A stretch of 38,093 bases of DNA from Alectoria sarmentosa (taxonomy: Eukaryota; Ascomycota; Lecanoromycetes; Lecanorales; Parmeliaceae): NCBI GenBank assembly GCA_009733775.1, contig WOGZ01000316.1, positions 1 to 38,093 on the forward strand, in the 5' to 3' direction. Position numbers and translations under genes: made by a program. Below are positions 9,850 to 22,189 of this stretch, one piece after another. Under the pieces are notes generated by a model. It saw nothing but the letters and a program-made list of their open reading frames with translations. It did no database searches and was not told where the DNA came from. How positions within the stretch are numbered: position 1 is the stretch's first letter; each line of letters begins with the position of its first letter.

Positions 9850-10560
9850 GATCTCACAATCGATTAATAAATTTAAAAAAACGTTTTAAAAGTTGTGTAT
9901 TTTTCTTCGATAAATATCGATCACAAATTAATCTTTATTAAAATGAATTTTATTTTGATTTCTCACATTTTATGAGCACGAAAAAAACGTTCGATATAAA
10001 TTAATTATTTTAATCATAAAATTCGATTAACATGATTATTAATTATTATTATTTTCAAATAATAATTATAAAAATCGAAATCGTTTATTTTGAATTTGAT
10101 ATTAAAAACGTTTTTTGTTCATTAAATTTCAAATCGAAATAAATTAATAATAAAAATATCATTCACATAAAAAGCGATAATAACATTAATGTTTAAATTA
10201 ATAAAAACGTTAAAATCGACATCAATAAAAATGAAATCGATTTTTTTTATATATTTAATAAAGATATTATATCAAATTTAAGAAGATTACTTTAAATCAT
10301 AAAAAACTTTATTAAATTTATAAACCTTATTAAATTTTTTTTTAAGATATATTCAATGAATTATTTCACATAAATCTTTTCCTTAATATTATTATAAAAA
10401 AAACAATTTTGACGTTTATTTGCTTTAAATCTTAATTCTCGATAACGATTAAAACAAAAATCATTTTATAAAACATAAATTTGATTATTAAAACGAAAGT
10501 TTTATTAAAATTTAAATCTTTTCGTTATTCAAAATCATAAATTATTTAATAAATCTTAAA
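9850..10560 (-). pseudogene. pol: element B reverse transcriptase (broken)
   Basis: The minus-strand frame is remarkably easy to follow. KVYKFNKVFYDLK near 10320 is a copia RT block (usual Y-G-L-K). A run reading DFIFIDVDFNVFIN follows, and then the catalytic box YVND at 10169-10158, where YVDD is expected. Next come INHVNRIL around 10050 and a final SLIYVIL block near 9850, matching the start of the copia RNase H linker (usual G-S-L-M-Y). Stops sit where Gln, Arg or Trp is conserved, as RIP predicts. The frame ends at the element break. Confidence 0.85.
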
Positions 10561-10899
10561 GCGAGTGACTTCGTCGCGAATTTCGCATTTAATAATATAA
10601 ATTCATTTATCTTAAAAAATAATACGCCCTTTAAATAAATCGATAAATTTTCAAATCTCATTTTTCAACAAAGAGTCATTTTTTTCGATCATATCACTCT
10701 TTTATTATTTTCGATATGAATTATTAACAATGATTTCTTTATAAATTTTTAATTTATACGATTTCACTGCGTTAACAACTTAAATAATCATCACATAAAA
10801 TTAAATAAAATTTAACGAAAGATCGCGCGATATAAAATAGAGATGATTTGAATAAAGCGACACATTATTTGATTTATCATTTTAAAGAGTGAAAATTGA

Positions 10900-12000
10900 T
10901 AATAACGACGAATTGAAAATTAATGCGTCAATTTTAAAGGAATTTAAGAATTTTGTAATTACAAAAAGCTTAATTGTTGAAAATTTAAATTTAAATAATT
11001 AAATAAACTTATCAACGTTTATCTTATTTATAAATAATTAATTTCCAACGACAAAAAACGTTATAAACGCCGAATCATTTTTTTTCATAATTAAATCAAT
11101 TAACAATTATAAATCAAATAAAAAATTATTCTTTTTTAAATCTCAAACGATTTTAAAAGATCGAATAATGTTGTTATTTAATAATAACATATAATAAATA
11201 TAATCGTTTTCATAATCGATAAAAACTTTTTTAACAACGCGCTTTTGATCTTTTTTTTAATCAATAATGAATTTACGTAAGATAACAAAGTCTGAAATTT
11301 CAATACGACGTATATAATTTAAACGAGATTTATAACTCATATAAATTTAATATAAAATAAATTTGCGCGATCATATAAAACTTTAATTATGAAAATAATT
11401 AACGATTAATATAAATTTTAATCAATACTCTCAATTAAGATTAATGTCTTTAATAATAATGTTAATAATAATAAAAAGCATTTAATCAAATCGTTTAACG
11501 ATCTCATTTTATTTGAGATTCTTAAAATAAATAAATTTTCACATAATATCATGATTAATGCAATAAATATTAAAATTAAAATCTTCGTATTTATCATTAT
11601 AATCAATTCGAAAACGCTTGATAATAACATTTTTATATTAATTTTTAACTTAATAACGCTTAAAAATAAAAATAAATTCGTTTTTATGCTCAATAATTTC
11701 AATTTTAAAATATTTATCTTAATCATTAATAAAGATAATAAAATATTTATCATTAAAGCGATCATAAAAAATGATGAGATCGTAAATATCGTTATAAATT
11801 AAATTTAAAAATCTTTTTTCAAAGCGAATATAAGATTTATATAACGTTCTTTACGCCTTTTTAATTGCGCAAAAAACATAAGAATTTTTATTAATAATAA
11901 TTTTAAATAAATCGATATCTTTAAACAATTTAATTAATTTATAAACGTTTTAATATCTTAAATGATTTATGCGAGCATATCATAAATTGAGAATTTAATC
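10900..12000 (-). pseudogene. pol: element B integrase and pre-RT region (broken)
   Basis: This is the inverted counterpart of 36000-36850 in element C, where the integrase is easier to read. Near 11470 the minus strand reads NEIVKRFD. The active-site Glu of the copia G-x-V-E-R motif is Lys here, while element C keeps Glu. The pair of overlapping open frames at 11418-11765 (minus) and 11551-11802 (plus) has counterparts at 36252-36542 and 36158-36433. They persist because of AT-rich composition, not because both are genes. Confidence 0.75.
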
Positions 12001-12099
12001 GTTAATTTTGCGCGATATAACATCGAGATTTGAATTCAAAAAAAAAATCGAAATAAATTAACGAAAAAATAACGTCATTCACCGAATTAAAATGTTTTT

Positions 12100-12560
12100 T
12101 ATATTTAAAAATGATATAAAATATAACGAATTTAATATTATATTATTTAAACATAAATACGAACGTTAATAATTATTTAAAAAAAATTAAAATCTAATAA
12201 TTAAATTCTCATAAACGCAAACAATAAAGATTATTGCTTTATAATTAAATAATGATATCACAATTGTCAAATTCGATATCATTTTATATAAATTTTATAT
12301 AAATGTTATTTCGCATCAGTTATCTTTAAGAGATTAAATTTAAAAATAAATCTGAAATAAAAAAAACATTCATAAGAATAAACTTTTTTTTTTAATCATT
12401 AATAACGATATTAATACGTATTTTATCGATATCAATGAAAATGCGAACGCCTTCAATATTTTTAATAAAATGAACATCGTTCAATTTGAAATCAAAAACG
12501 CGATATTATATAAAATAATCTTTATTAAACGTGAAATATTGAAAATAAACATAATCTATC
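12100..12560 (-). pseudogene. pol: element B protease / pre-integrase region (broken)
   Basis: Minus-strand translation gives RVFDF, then FIDINKIRINI, matching the element C segment at 35450-35640 that leads to the copia V-L-Y-V-P-x-L-x-x-N-L-I-S landmark. This region links the protease to the integrase zinc finger. No intact D-S-G could be confirmed. Confidence 0.6.
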
Positions 12561-12599
12561 GCTTATCGCGAAGATAATAAATTATTTATTTCAATTATT

Positions 12600-12812
12600 A
12601 AAACAATCATGATTTCTCTTTAATTATTAAAAGATTCGATAAAGTTTCGATCTTTATAACGACGTTTTTTGTTATTAAATTTATTATTTCTTCGATCATT
12701 ATCCTTTTTATCTTTAAACTTATCATCATTATTATTATCATTATTATCATCATTTTTTTTATCATCATCGTCATCAAAATTATCATTATTCTGACGACTT
12801 TTATCAAAGAAT
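12600..12812 (-). pseudogene. gag: element B gag tail, Asn/Asp-rich
   Basis: The minus-strand frame from 12812 is open for about 60 codons and reads SRQNNDNF, DDDDDKKNDD, then NNDNNNDDKFKDKKD and a basic NNKKRRYKDR stretch. In element C the same positions are more often Asn, as expected if GAT/GAC codons were turned into AAT/AAC. This is the low-complexity nucleic-acid-binding end of Gag. No zinc knuckle is visible in it. Confidence 0.7.
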
Positions 12813-14320
12813 TAATCGCATTTTAATTTAATATAATAATGCTTTTTACAATGAGTGTAATATTTGACGAGCTTTTAAATAATCTTATTATTAAAATCAA
12901 ATATAACGCTCTTTTAAAACTTAACAATAATGATATGTTTTAAAATTAAAATTGAAACAATAAAATGAAAAAAACGTTAAATAACGAACGTAAAAATAAA
13001 CTCTTAACGTTTAAAAAAAAATTGATCACAATTTGAATAAATCGAATAATAACGTACTTTAATAAATAAATTATCTCAATATTAACATCATTTATAAATT
13101 TATAATTTTAAATATAATAAATGAAATAAACGTTATTCGATTTATTCAAATTTATATAAAAAAGAAAAATAAAGAAATTGATTTTCAATCTCAATTTAAA
13201 TAATAAATTCATGATATTATTATGAATGCTCTTAAAACGAACGACAAAATTAATTGCATTTTTATATTAATTAAAATTCAATTTAAATAATTAACGATAT
13301 AAATTATTAAATGTGTTGAAATCTTTAAACTTGTTATCTTTATAAATGATATTTCATAAAATATACGCATTAATCTCGTCTTTATAATTCATAAATAAAT
13401 TAATTTCAAAACGATTCTTAATAATATTAATATAAAATTTATATCTTAAATCTTATTCAACTCGTTTTTTTTGACGACATTAATCATTATCATAAACTCA
13501 TTAAATGAAATGTTTTCAAAAATGATAAATATAATAAAAATCTCACTTTATTTCATTTTGATAAATTTGATAAAACGTTACGATATAAAAAATTGTCGCA
13601 TTTTTCGAAATCATATTTGAAAATCTTCGAATTTTTTAAATTTCTTGATATAAAATGAAAGATTATTATTAAATTTCACGTCGACGATTTTTTCAAATAT
13701 AATAATTTCAATATGTTATTAAAAATTTAAAAAATTTAAATATTGATAAAAAAATTAAATTCAACAAATTAAACGATAATTTTAAAAAAAAATTCGTTAT
13801 TAATTTATTTAAAAAAAGATTCGCGGATAAAAATATCGAAAATTATAATGTTGTTAAATAAATAAATAAATACATAATCGCGCTCTTTGCTTTTCGAACG
13901 CGTTTTAAATTAACAATAAATTTTATTTAATGTTTAATTATAAAAAGAAAAATCGCGTTTAAAGATACGTTTTATTAATCGAACTCTTTTGAATTGAGCT
14001 CAAAACTTTTTTCAAAAAATATTTAAAAATATGATAAGCGTGAAACTGCGAAAACGTTTAAACTTATCTTAATTTGTAAAAGAAAAAAAAATGTTTAAAA
14101 CATTTAAATTTACCTCGACGAAAAATGTGATTAATAAATATAATTAAATCTTTTGATAATTCAAAATCAAAAAGAACATTCAAAGGTCTTTTATGTTCTT
14201 TTTCAATCGCAATTAACATTAAAATCGTTGATATAACAACGATCATTAATATAATAAAAGTCGTATTTTACGACGAGATACTCGTTATCATGAGCGATCC
14301 GCTGCCATTATTGACTTTAA
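12813..14320 (-). pseudogene. gag: element B gag body (broken)
   Basis: The N-terminal end is marked by EKEHKRPLNVLFDFE (about 14180-14130) and FINHIFRRGKFK, shared with element C (EKEHKRFLNIFFDFE near 33750). The rest is AT-rich with many stops and no further landmark I can place. It lies between leader and gag tail, as expected for copia. Confidence 0.6.
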
Positions 14321-14933
14321 CTTAATTAACTTTAATTTGATGTTTCATCAAAAACAATTTGATAATTGATGTCATGATAACAATCGTGAAGTAAAGTTTA
14401 TAGCGTACTTGCGACCTTTTTCCATTTATCACAAATTTCACAAATAACGAAACGACATTGTTTAATAACATTTAATCGATTGATAAAAATAACACGCGTT
14501 TGATCAGATTCAATCTCAATCCCTTCATTCTTTAAATAAAAAATTATAATGATTTATAAGATTAAGCGATCTTTTAAAAATTACTCGATTATTGCGTTAT
14601 GAATATAACTCATCACTTAAAAACTGAAATTATTGATAATTCTTTAAAAGCAAATTGCAATCAACGCTTCACGATTTATCATTTGCGATTATCACATAAA
14701 TAAACCGCTGAATTAAATTAAATACATGTTTAAAACACGATTTATCAATAAAAATAATCACATATGATGAATAAACTTAAGAAAATTGTTGCGCAATTAT
14801 CACAAAATGAATAATTGCTTTATCGCTTAAATTTGACATTACGATTCAATTATCTTTCAATTATACGCTTAATTAATAAATCAATTAATCATAAATGTTA
14901 AATACATAATATTAAACGAATGCTCGCGATTTC
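14321..14933 (-). other. 5' leader of element B
   Basis: Untranslated leader between the primer-binding site and the first gag homology. It aligns in inverted orientation with 32995-33600 of element C. No frame is conserved between the two copies here. Confidence 0.6.
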
Positions 14934-14945
14934 GGGTTCATAATT
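14934..14945 (-). promoter_or_regulatory. primer-binding site of element B
   Basis: The minus strand reads AATTATGAACCC next to the LTR end. Element C keeps the fuller GGTTATGAGCCCG. This is complementary to the initiator tRNA-Met anticodon arm, so B, C and A share the half-tRNA priming mode although their LTRs differ. Confidence 0.7.
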
Positions 14946-15061
14946 TATTAAAAATACATGAAACACTTAATTGATTGAGTAATTTGCAATAAAGCATTTA
15001 AATATAAAATGTGTCAAGCCTCGACAAACTTTTCATGTTTGATAACTAACACATTTCAACA
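14946..15061 (-). repeat. 5' LTR of element B (116 bp)
   Basis: Starts TGTTGAAATGTGT on the minus strand and aligns with 32847-32981. It lacks 19 bp present there (between cgaggc and ttgacac). The inner end is TAATA where C has TAACA. Confidence 0.85.
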
Positions 15062-15245
15062 GAGTTCGATATTTAAATAATTAAATTCGATTTTTAAATA
15101 AGCGTGTTCAACATTTGAATAAACGTGTTCGATATTTAAACAAATGAGTTCGATATTTAAATAAACGAATTTAATATTTAAACAATTGAAATATACGAGT
15201 TTAATATCAAAGTAAATAAATTCGATATTTGAATAAACGAAAATA
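15062..15245. repeat. 21-bp minisatellite next to the element B LTR
   Basis: The motif ttcgatatttaaataaacg recurs at 15065, 15086, 15107, 15128, 15149 and 15170, an exact 21-bp period. After a 30-bp step it recurs at 15200 and 15221. It begins directly at the outer edge of the LTR. Confidence 0.85.
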
Positions 15246-15484
15246 TAAACATAATAAACGACTTTTTATGATAATAATCATTATTTTGTATATAATAAAC
15301 ATTTTCTTTTGCGAAATCTTTTTTATTATTGATCTTTTTCGTATTAATAATGATTTTTTGAATATTATCGAATATTGCTTCTTTTATGCCGCAGAATTAA
15401 TATTTATTATAAATAATTTTATAAATTCATTAATTGCGAGTTGAGAAAAATGTCTTTGCGATTTTTTTTTTATTCACGTAATTT
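15246..15484. other. AT-rich spacer left of element D
   Basis: Low-complexity DNA with a 71-codon plus-strand frame (15229-15444) rich in Ile and Phe. It overlaps the tandem array and shows no recognisable domain. Bases 15480-15484 (aattt) are the left target duplication of element D. Confidence 0.5.
15480..15484. repeat. left target-site duplication of element D (aattt)
   Basis: Abuts the LTR start at 15485 and matches 22769-22773 exactly. Being AT-rich it could match by chance, but both copies sit at the boundaries set independently by LTR alignment. Confidence 0.7.
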
Positions 15485-15679
15485 TGTTATGGGAATTCTG
15501 TCACGACAAGCATGTAGGCTTGATAAGGTATTTGCCTTGTCAAAGAAGTTTGCTTGTCAAGGAAATACCTCGATAAAATCCTTAATTTAATATTATAAAT
15601 AACTATTTCTAAATAAAAAGAATCAAGATTCTTATATACTCTCATGTCTCTTATAAATTATCAAAGTTATGCTTTAATA
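15485..15679 (+). repeat. 5' LTR of element D (195 bp)
   Basis: Starts TGTTATGGGAATTC and ends CTTTAATA (CTTTAACA in the 3' copy). It contains an inverted repeat, AGGTATTT at 15526 against AAATACCT at 15563-15570, with nested ccttg/caagg arms. The primer-binding site is not recognisable in the following bases (ataataataacatcga). Confidence 0.88.
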
Positions 15680-16096
15680 ATAATAATAACATCGATATTC
15701 TTATCAATATCATTCCTTGTTTAATAAACAAATTCGATAATCAATTTGTCTTTTAAATAAACATCAATTATTTTATCATTTCACGAATATAATATCATAA
15801 TTCATTCGTTCTCCGCTCGATAAAGCCTTTCATTACATTTATAAAAAAATTCCGATAACATTTTTCGAAATCGATAAATTAACTTCTCGTGATAACGTCA
15901 TTCAGATTTAATAATTATAAGATTTTATTATTTTCGATCATCAAGCAAACATTTTTATCGATTCGATTATTCGAGAGATTATATAGCATTTTATTCGAAA
16001 TATTTTAAGATCTATTAAAGCAATCTTATTTATATCAACAAAAGATTAACGAGCACGATCTTATTTCTTCTTATTCGATTCGCTTTTTTAACAAAT

Positions 16097-16860
16097 ATGA
16101 TCAAAAAATTAAATCGTCGATCGTATTATCTTATAAGCAACCATTCGCTTTTTTCAAAAAATCATAATTCAAATTCATCATTTTTTCAAGGATCTTTCGT
16201 CAATCGAAGCAATTTTTTATATCTTATCGACGATTATCTTATTCGATTCGATAACGTCAAATTCGTTAAAAATAAAATACATTACACGAGCGATATCAAC
16301 GAAAAAAGTGATTTATTCTCATTTAATCGATTCGATTAAATTTATGAATTTGAACGATTTTCAAATATAAGTTATTATAACAATTATAATCTTCGTAATC
16401 ATTATTCAATATGTTTATAATAATTCGTTTTAATAAAAATCGATAAATTCGCTCGAAGATCGAGAACCTTTAAATAATAACGAAAATAATGATAAAAATG
16501 ACACGTCATCACATCTCAAGGTTGATAATGTCGATTTCTTTGATTCTATTTACGAAGATCTTTCGAATTCGCCGATGATCAATGTCGAACATCACGTATT
16601 TTATCGTGATATATACGCTTTTATTAATAAATTCAAAGATCTCGTCAATTTCAAGAACGAAAATAAGATATAAAAAGTCTTATTAACATGTTTATATAAT
16701 AATGCTTTCATCTAACATTTCATAAAATTTATAAAATTGAAAAAACGAGATTTGAGAAATGTTTTAATTAATGATTAAAACGAGATTTTTATGAAAAAGT
16801 TCAAAAAAAGAATTATCGTAACATTTTAACATTTGTAAAACGAGCATTATATTATGAATA
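16097..16860 (+). pseudogene. gag: element D gag (broken)
   Basis: From 16097 a frame of 80 codons reads through RRSYYLISNHSLFS, FFQGSFVNRS and YLIDDYLIRFD. After a break, a second readable stretch from about 16460 contains VDFFDSIYEDL, INVEHHVFYRDIYAFI and FKDLVNFKNENKI. A stop then falls where Arg or Gln is expected, and KVLLTCL and a degenerate W-H-like block follow. The F-Y-R-D-x-Y and L-P-T-C-L-type blocks are typical of fungal gypsy Gag capsid regions. This is one of the better preserved coding parts of the window. Gag would form the particle that packages the element RNA. Confidence 0.75.
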
Positions 16861-18790
16861 GTGCTCGATAAAAACGTATTTTAAAAGTTTTTATTTAAAA
16901 TATGCTACGTCACGTTAAAGCTATTTATATAATATTAATATATAATTAATTTTCTTTAATATGAAACAATTTAACATTGAAATTTCGTTATAATATTTTA
17001 AAATTTATTATGATTATTACGCTAAATCAATTTTTAACACAATTAAATTTTAAAAAGAATATTTGAAATAAGATAATATAACAGCAAAGTCATAATTCAT
17101 AATAATATATCGATAAAAGATCTTCGATAATATCGAAATAAATCGATTAATATAATAACAATCGTCAAAGTGAATTTTTCAAATTATCGTTTTTCTTTTC
17201 AACGTATAATTAATTATAACCTTAAAGAATTTCGCAAATATACGATAATTATTTTGAAAATAACTTTATTAATCAATAATTTCGTTAATATTAATTATAT
17301 TAATAAACGTTTCAAGGTTCTCATCAATCAAATTTTTCAACTTTATTAACATTTCGATAATCTTTTTAAATTATCGAAAAATTAAATTTGTCAAATCAAT
17401 TTTCGAATTAATCGAATTCTCGTTATAAAGAAAATAACGAAAATCAGAAAAATAAATCAAACGTTGATTTTTTCAATCGTAATTAATATTCGAAATCTTT
17501 ATAATAATAAAATATCGTTTATCAAGCGAATAAAAAAAATATGTTAAGATTTTCAAATATGAATTTCGAATTGACGTTGCGAAAAGAGAATTTTTAATAA
17601 AAAGATTCGAACAATTATTATGCGAATGAAGAGTTTAATTATTATCAATCACGTTAAAAAAATGAATTCGACGATTATTTCGTTAATATAAACGATGTTT
17701 TCACCAAAATTATTATCAAAAAAACTTTTCAATGTCGTTAATGTTACGATGTTCTTTTATTCGAAAATGAGCTTTATAAACATTTTAATGATTTTGATAA
17801 AAATCGTCGGGCAATTAAAGCAAACTATTAGAATCGATCATTATCGAAAATCATATTAAAAAAAATTTGCTTTCATAATCAAAAAAGTTATTTTCATAAT
17901 AACAATTTCGATAATAACGAATATTTTTTCGAAAATCATCAAATTATTCATTAATTTTTTTTAAAAAATTGATTTCGATTATGTTTTTCGTAATTATTAT
18001 TATGTTATAAAGCCTATTAAAATAATCGAAAATGTTGATTTTAAAAAATTATGTTTCGATACGAATTATGAAATAACGCTCGCAAATCGTGAATGATTTT
18101 ATCGAATTTTATTTAAAAAGAAAATTCATCAAATAGCGAATTTAATTTTTATATGAGATCTCGAATTTAATAAGCATCGAATTTCGAAATATATCGTTTT
18201 CCCCCTCTTTTTATCAAATCGTAAAAATAAAAAATCAATTATCGTTATGATTACGTTTAAAAAAATTCATTTTATCGATAATCTCAAAATGAAGATGTTT
18301 ATCAAAATGAATTTCATAATATTAAAAAAGATCGACATTTTGATATTTAAATTCGCAATATAAATTAAGAATTATGAAATGAAAATGTTTTTAAAGATGC
18401 GTATCAAAGATCGATCAATGTTTTATTCAATATATGCTAAACAATTTATTATTATTTTATTTCATTTTTAAACTTTCATATTAATGCATTATGTTTTATT
18501 ATCAAATCGTAATTTCTTTTTCGAACTCGATCAAGACTCGTTTTCATTATATGCGCATTTTATCGATATTTTTATAAATTTCGTGATTATCAAAAACAAT
18601 TTTGATCAAATTATCAAAAATTTTCGAAATTTATGTCTAAAAATTCTTTAAAAAGTCGATTTTGATAATTGTTTTTACATTATCGAAAATGAATTTAATA
18701 TAATAAAATTAATTATACGTCATTCAAACAAGAAACATTATACGAATTAAATCAAATGTGTTTTTAATAAAATAATCGTCATATTCGTTA
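16861..18790 (+). pseudogene. element D gag C-terminus and protease region, poorly resolved
   Basis: By position this holds the end of gag, the nucleocapsid and the aspartic protease. Frames are interrupted and no unambiguous CCHC or D-S/T-G motif was found. A Tyr-Tyr-Val-Ile-Lys-Pro block near 17990 could be a zinc knuckle with its Cys codons turned to Tyr, but this is weak. Confidence 0.4.
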
Positions 18791-20150
18791 TTGTTATATT
18801 GATAACGATTATGATATTTTTAATAATTTCGAATGTCTCATCAAGCTCGAATTTCTCGTCGAATTCGAATATTTCGTCAATTTCGAATATTTTAAACATT
18901 TCGATCACATTATTATTTCTCGAAGTATCGATCTCGAAAATCTCGATTATTTTTACAAAAATAAACGCCGTAATGTCGAATGAAATCACGATTTACGAAA
19001 AAAATTCGACAATTCAATTCATTATCGAAAAATTTCTCGAATTTTGACAAAAAGAAGGATTCGTCGACATTTCGCAAAAAAAATAAATGCGCATTTTTTT
19101 CAAATTTGATTAAAAATAACACGTGTTTAAAATCGCACGTGTATATTCATTTAATAAAAATGTTAAAAAAATCGTTGATAAAATTTTTAATAAATTTCAC
19201 GAGCAAGATCGCTTTAAATGAATCATAAAATTCACGTCTTTTAATTACTTTATATTCGTCATTTGAAAAACTATATTAAACGATATCAAAAAAGATCGAA
19301 TTATGATTAATATATGAAAATTGAATTTTGTTATTCAAATAAAAGGTTATTTTTTATCTTTATAATCGAATTTCATTTTCTTAGTTAAAAATTATTAATA
19401 TATTAACATAATGAATTACGTTAATTTTTTTTATTAATAACAAATATATTCGCAAAATCGATATAAATTTACAATTATCAATTATCGAAATTAAATTTTT
19501 TTTAATATAATCGTAATGAATTATAAAAATTCGTTTACATATGTGCAAAGATAAATAAATCGATTTTTTAAAAAAATTCGACATTTCGTTAAAGTTTATA
19601 TTAACGATATCGTAATTTATTTTAAAACATTAAAAAAGCATTTTCAATATCTTCGAGAAGTCTTTAATTTATTCATTAAAATAAAAATTTTTATTAATTC
19701 AAATAAGGTTTTTTTGAATTATCTCTTCATACAATTTCTCGAATAAAAAATTAATTTTTTAAATTTATAAATTATCAAAAACAAATTATAAATCATATTT
19801 TAATTCTCATTTTTTAATATCTTAATTAAATTAAAAAATTATTTGAAAATAACGAGTTGATTATGTGATTATGTCGTTTATTATGTTACAATTATTAAAT
19901 TATTTCAAAATTAAAAAACTTTTATATTAACGAATTCTTTTAAAAGCGATCACGAAAAAAAGAATTTTATTATAAAAATAAAATTACGTATATTTATAAA
20001 ATTGAAATTCGCATTTTTTTAAATCTTATAAAATGCTTTTTTCAAGCTTTCGTTTTTTGTTCATTTCGACGATAAATTAATATTTTATATCGATCTCGAT
20101 ATTAATAAAGATTTTAAATTCGACGTTATAATATATTATATAATCGATAT
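18791..20150 (+). pseudogene. pol: element D reverse transcriptase (broken)
   Basis: A Ser/Asn-rich linker (18829-18890) leads to NAVMSNEITIYEK from 18964, the pre-RT segment typical of fungal gypsy elements. Then comes a FVDI...K-K-stop-MRI block (usual VDIP...WM-x-IP), ARVYSFNK and IVDKIF (about 19145), TSFNYFIFV (about 19240) and RIMINI near 19290, which corresponds to R-V-V-V-D-I-R. The catalytic box YIND is at 19597-19608, followed by DIVIYFKTL and YLREVFNLF. Asn replaces the first catalytic Asp (usual YIDD). Stops occur at conserved Trp, Gln and Arg positions. The frame at 18980-19228 is part of a different reading phase and not a separate gene. Confidence 0.85.
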
Positions 20151-20980
20151 TATAAAAATAAAAATAAATTATTTTCGACGATTTTAAATTCGCTTTATAT
20201 TTTTCTTTAATCGACTTTTCAAAAATGTTAAAACTCGTTATTGATTTATCAAATTGAAATTAACGAATATAATTTGAATATTTAACAAAATACGTTATAT
20301 GATGAAATTTATTTCGTATATTATAATATATATCGATTATAAAATTATTTTAAACATTATCAAACAAATCACGTTGATAACGTCTTCGATTATTAAATTA
20401 AATCTTCATATTATTCGTGCGTCGAAATATGTTTAATGATTTAAAAATTTTGAATTTCGCTATAAATTTAAAAAGTAATATGTAATTTTAAATATCTTAT
20501 TTCGTTTGAATCAAAAATCGCGTGTTAAATCAAAAAGCGAAAAATAATTTGACGTTTATTATATCACGTTTATAAAAATGTTTAACGATTTTAAAGCTCG
20601 TTTTAAAAATGAATATATTTAAAATTCGCAATGAAATAAAATGCTCGCAATAATTATTAAAATATAAAAAAATAACGTCACTCATCACGTATCGAAACTT
20701 ATTCAAAAAGTTGCTCGATAAACATCGAAATTTATTCAAAAAGTTTTACAAGAATTTGTTATCGTCATAAATGTTTTTTCGGAAATTTCTTCGAAAATTG
20801 ACTTCATCGCAATTAAATAAACTTTCGAAAATCGTTAAAATCTTTCAAATTTTAACGAGACTTTCACGCGAAAAATCGAATTTCATTTCAAATTACGAGA
20901 CGAATTGATTTATTACACGAACTTTAACGACGAATGAAAATGATTATACGTATTCAACGCATTCGAAAAAGAAATATTCG
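20151..20980 (+). pseudogene. element D RNase H / connection region, unresolved
   Basis: Lies between RT and integrase, where gypsy elements carry RNase H. Sequence is too mutated to place the catalytic residues by eye. The minus-strand frame at 20530-20739 is antisense and shows nothing recognisable. Confidence 0.4.
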
Positions 20981-20989
20981 AATTAATTT

Positions 20990-21600
20990 ATGATCATTAA
21001 CATTATGATAATTTTAATAAATCATATAATCACATAATTGATTTCGTTTACATATGACATTTTTTTAAACATTTATAAATATACATAAAGCATTGCTCAA
21101 TATGTGAATTTAATCAAATCAAACATTATAAATTTTACGATAACATGTTTTTCATTAACAAATTCGAAATTTCATTTCACATCATAATAATGAATTTCAT
21201 CATCGCGTTATTTTTAATTATCGATAATTTAAATTGCTTGCTCATTATCACGAATAAATTCTCGAAAAAAATATTATTTATTTTTGAAAAGATTATTTAT
21301 TCGATCGATAAATGAATTAATTTATTTCTCATTAATCTCATTCAACACGATTAAAAAATTTCTTTAACGACGATTAATGATTATAATATCAAATTCATAT
21401 TCGAACTTTGACAAAAGATTTTCTTTAAATTAAATACGAAAATTCTCATTTTCACAATTTATCATTCTCAAACGAATAAATAATCGAAACGTATTAATCA
21501 AATTATGAAAATTATTATGCGATATTTCATTATAACGAATTTCATATCAAATTGAATTAAAAAAAATTCATATTTATAAAGAAATCTAAATAATTTCAAA
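20990..21600 (+). pseudogene. pol: element D integrase (broken)
   Basis: The zinc-finger end is intact at KHCSICEFNQIKHYKFY (about 21090), with both Cys of the HHCC finger kept. FHIIIMNFIIAL follows, where the first catalytic Asp codon (21193-21195) is now Asn, then LLIITNKFSKK. The second catalytic Asp is kept (NDYNIKF, about 21377). The catalytic Glu is Lys at 21487-21489 (SKRINQ, usual SER-x-NQ). The D-x35-E spacing is exact. One stop precedes the Lys block and another the Gln-Lys block. Integrase would insert the cDNA; two of its three metal-binding residues are gone. Confidence 0.85.
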
Positions 21601-22189
21601 AATCAATTTACGAGAATATCGTCAAAGAAGATTTTTTACGAATTTAATATACGCGATTTGCTCAAATTGCTTTCAAAACTTTTATCAAAAATTTTCATTC
21701 GATTATAATAATTAAAGCGTGAATAAATCGAAAATTCTTTGACATTTACAAATGTTATAATAAAAGATTATTATAATAAATCGTATAAATCTTTTAATTT
21801 ATTCGAAGAAAATATGATCTATCTTCGACTGCATCAAAATTATAAGATTTTTAATATAAATAATTATAAATTATATCATAAACGTGTCGATTCGTTCAAA
21901 ATTCTTAATAAAATAAATATGTTTGTTTATCATCTTGAATTATTTTTCGTAATAACAATTCATTTCATTATATCGATAATTCAATTAAAGTTTATTTTAT
22001 TGAATAAATTTTTTTTATAAATAATCACGAAACATTAATTTTTCTCATATAATGAAAATGAAAAATAAGATTGAAATTCTTTTTGAAAAATGATAATCAC
22101 GTGACAAAACGCAATATTTTATTAAATGAAAAGATTATGAAAATGAACATAATATTTAATATGACGTCGACGATCTTCGAAATGTTTAG
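21601..22189 (+). pseudogene. element D integrase C-terminal region, degenerate
   Basis: Follows the catalytic core. The plus-strand frame 21739-22020 (93 codons, YLRLHQNYKI, YHLELFF) is open and in the correct strand, and may be the tail of integrase after RIP. A chromodomain could not be recognised. Confidence 0.4.

Larger units (their letters stand above)
9830..15061 (-). mobile_element. element B: copia retrotransposon lacking its 3' end
   Basis: A minus-strand element of a second copia family. It has a 5' LTR (14946-15061), a primer-binding site (14934-14945), gag, protease, integrase and RT. Homology to the copia pattern stops at about 9830, early in RNase H, so the RNase H remainder and the 3' LTR are gone. 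Element C (32847-36854) is an inverted copy of the first 3.9 kb. Differences between B and C are mostly transitions, plus a 19-bp deletion in the B LTR. All frames are broken. Confidence 0.85.

Noticed and set aside
11418..11802. Paired open frames on opposite strands, repeated at 36158-36542, suggesting conserved genes
   Set aside because: They are the integrase region of the B/C copia family seen in wrong phases. Conservation comes from element homology.
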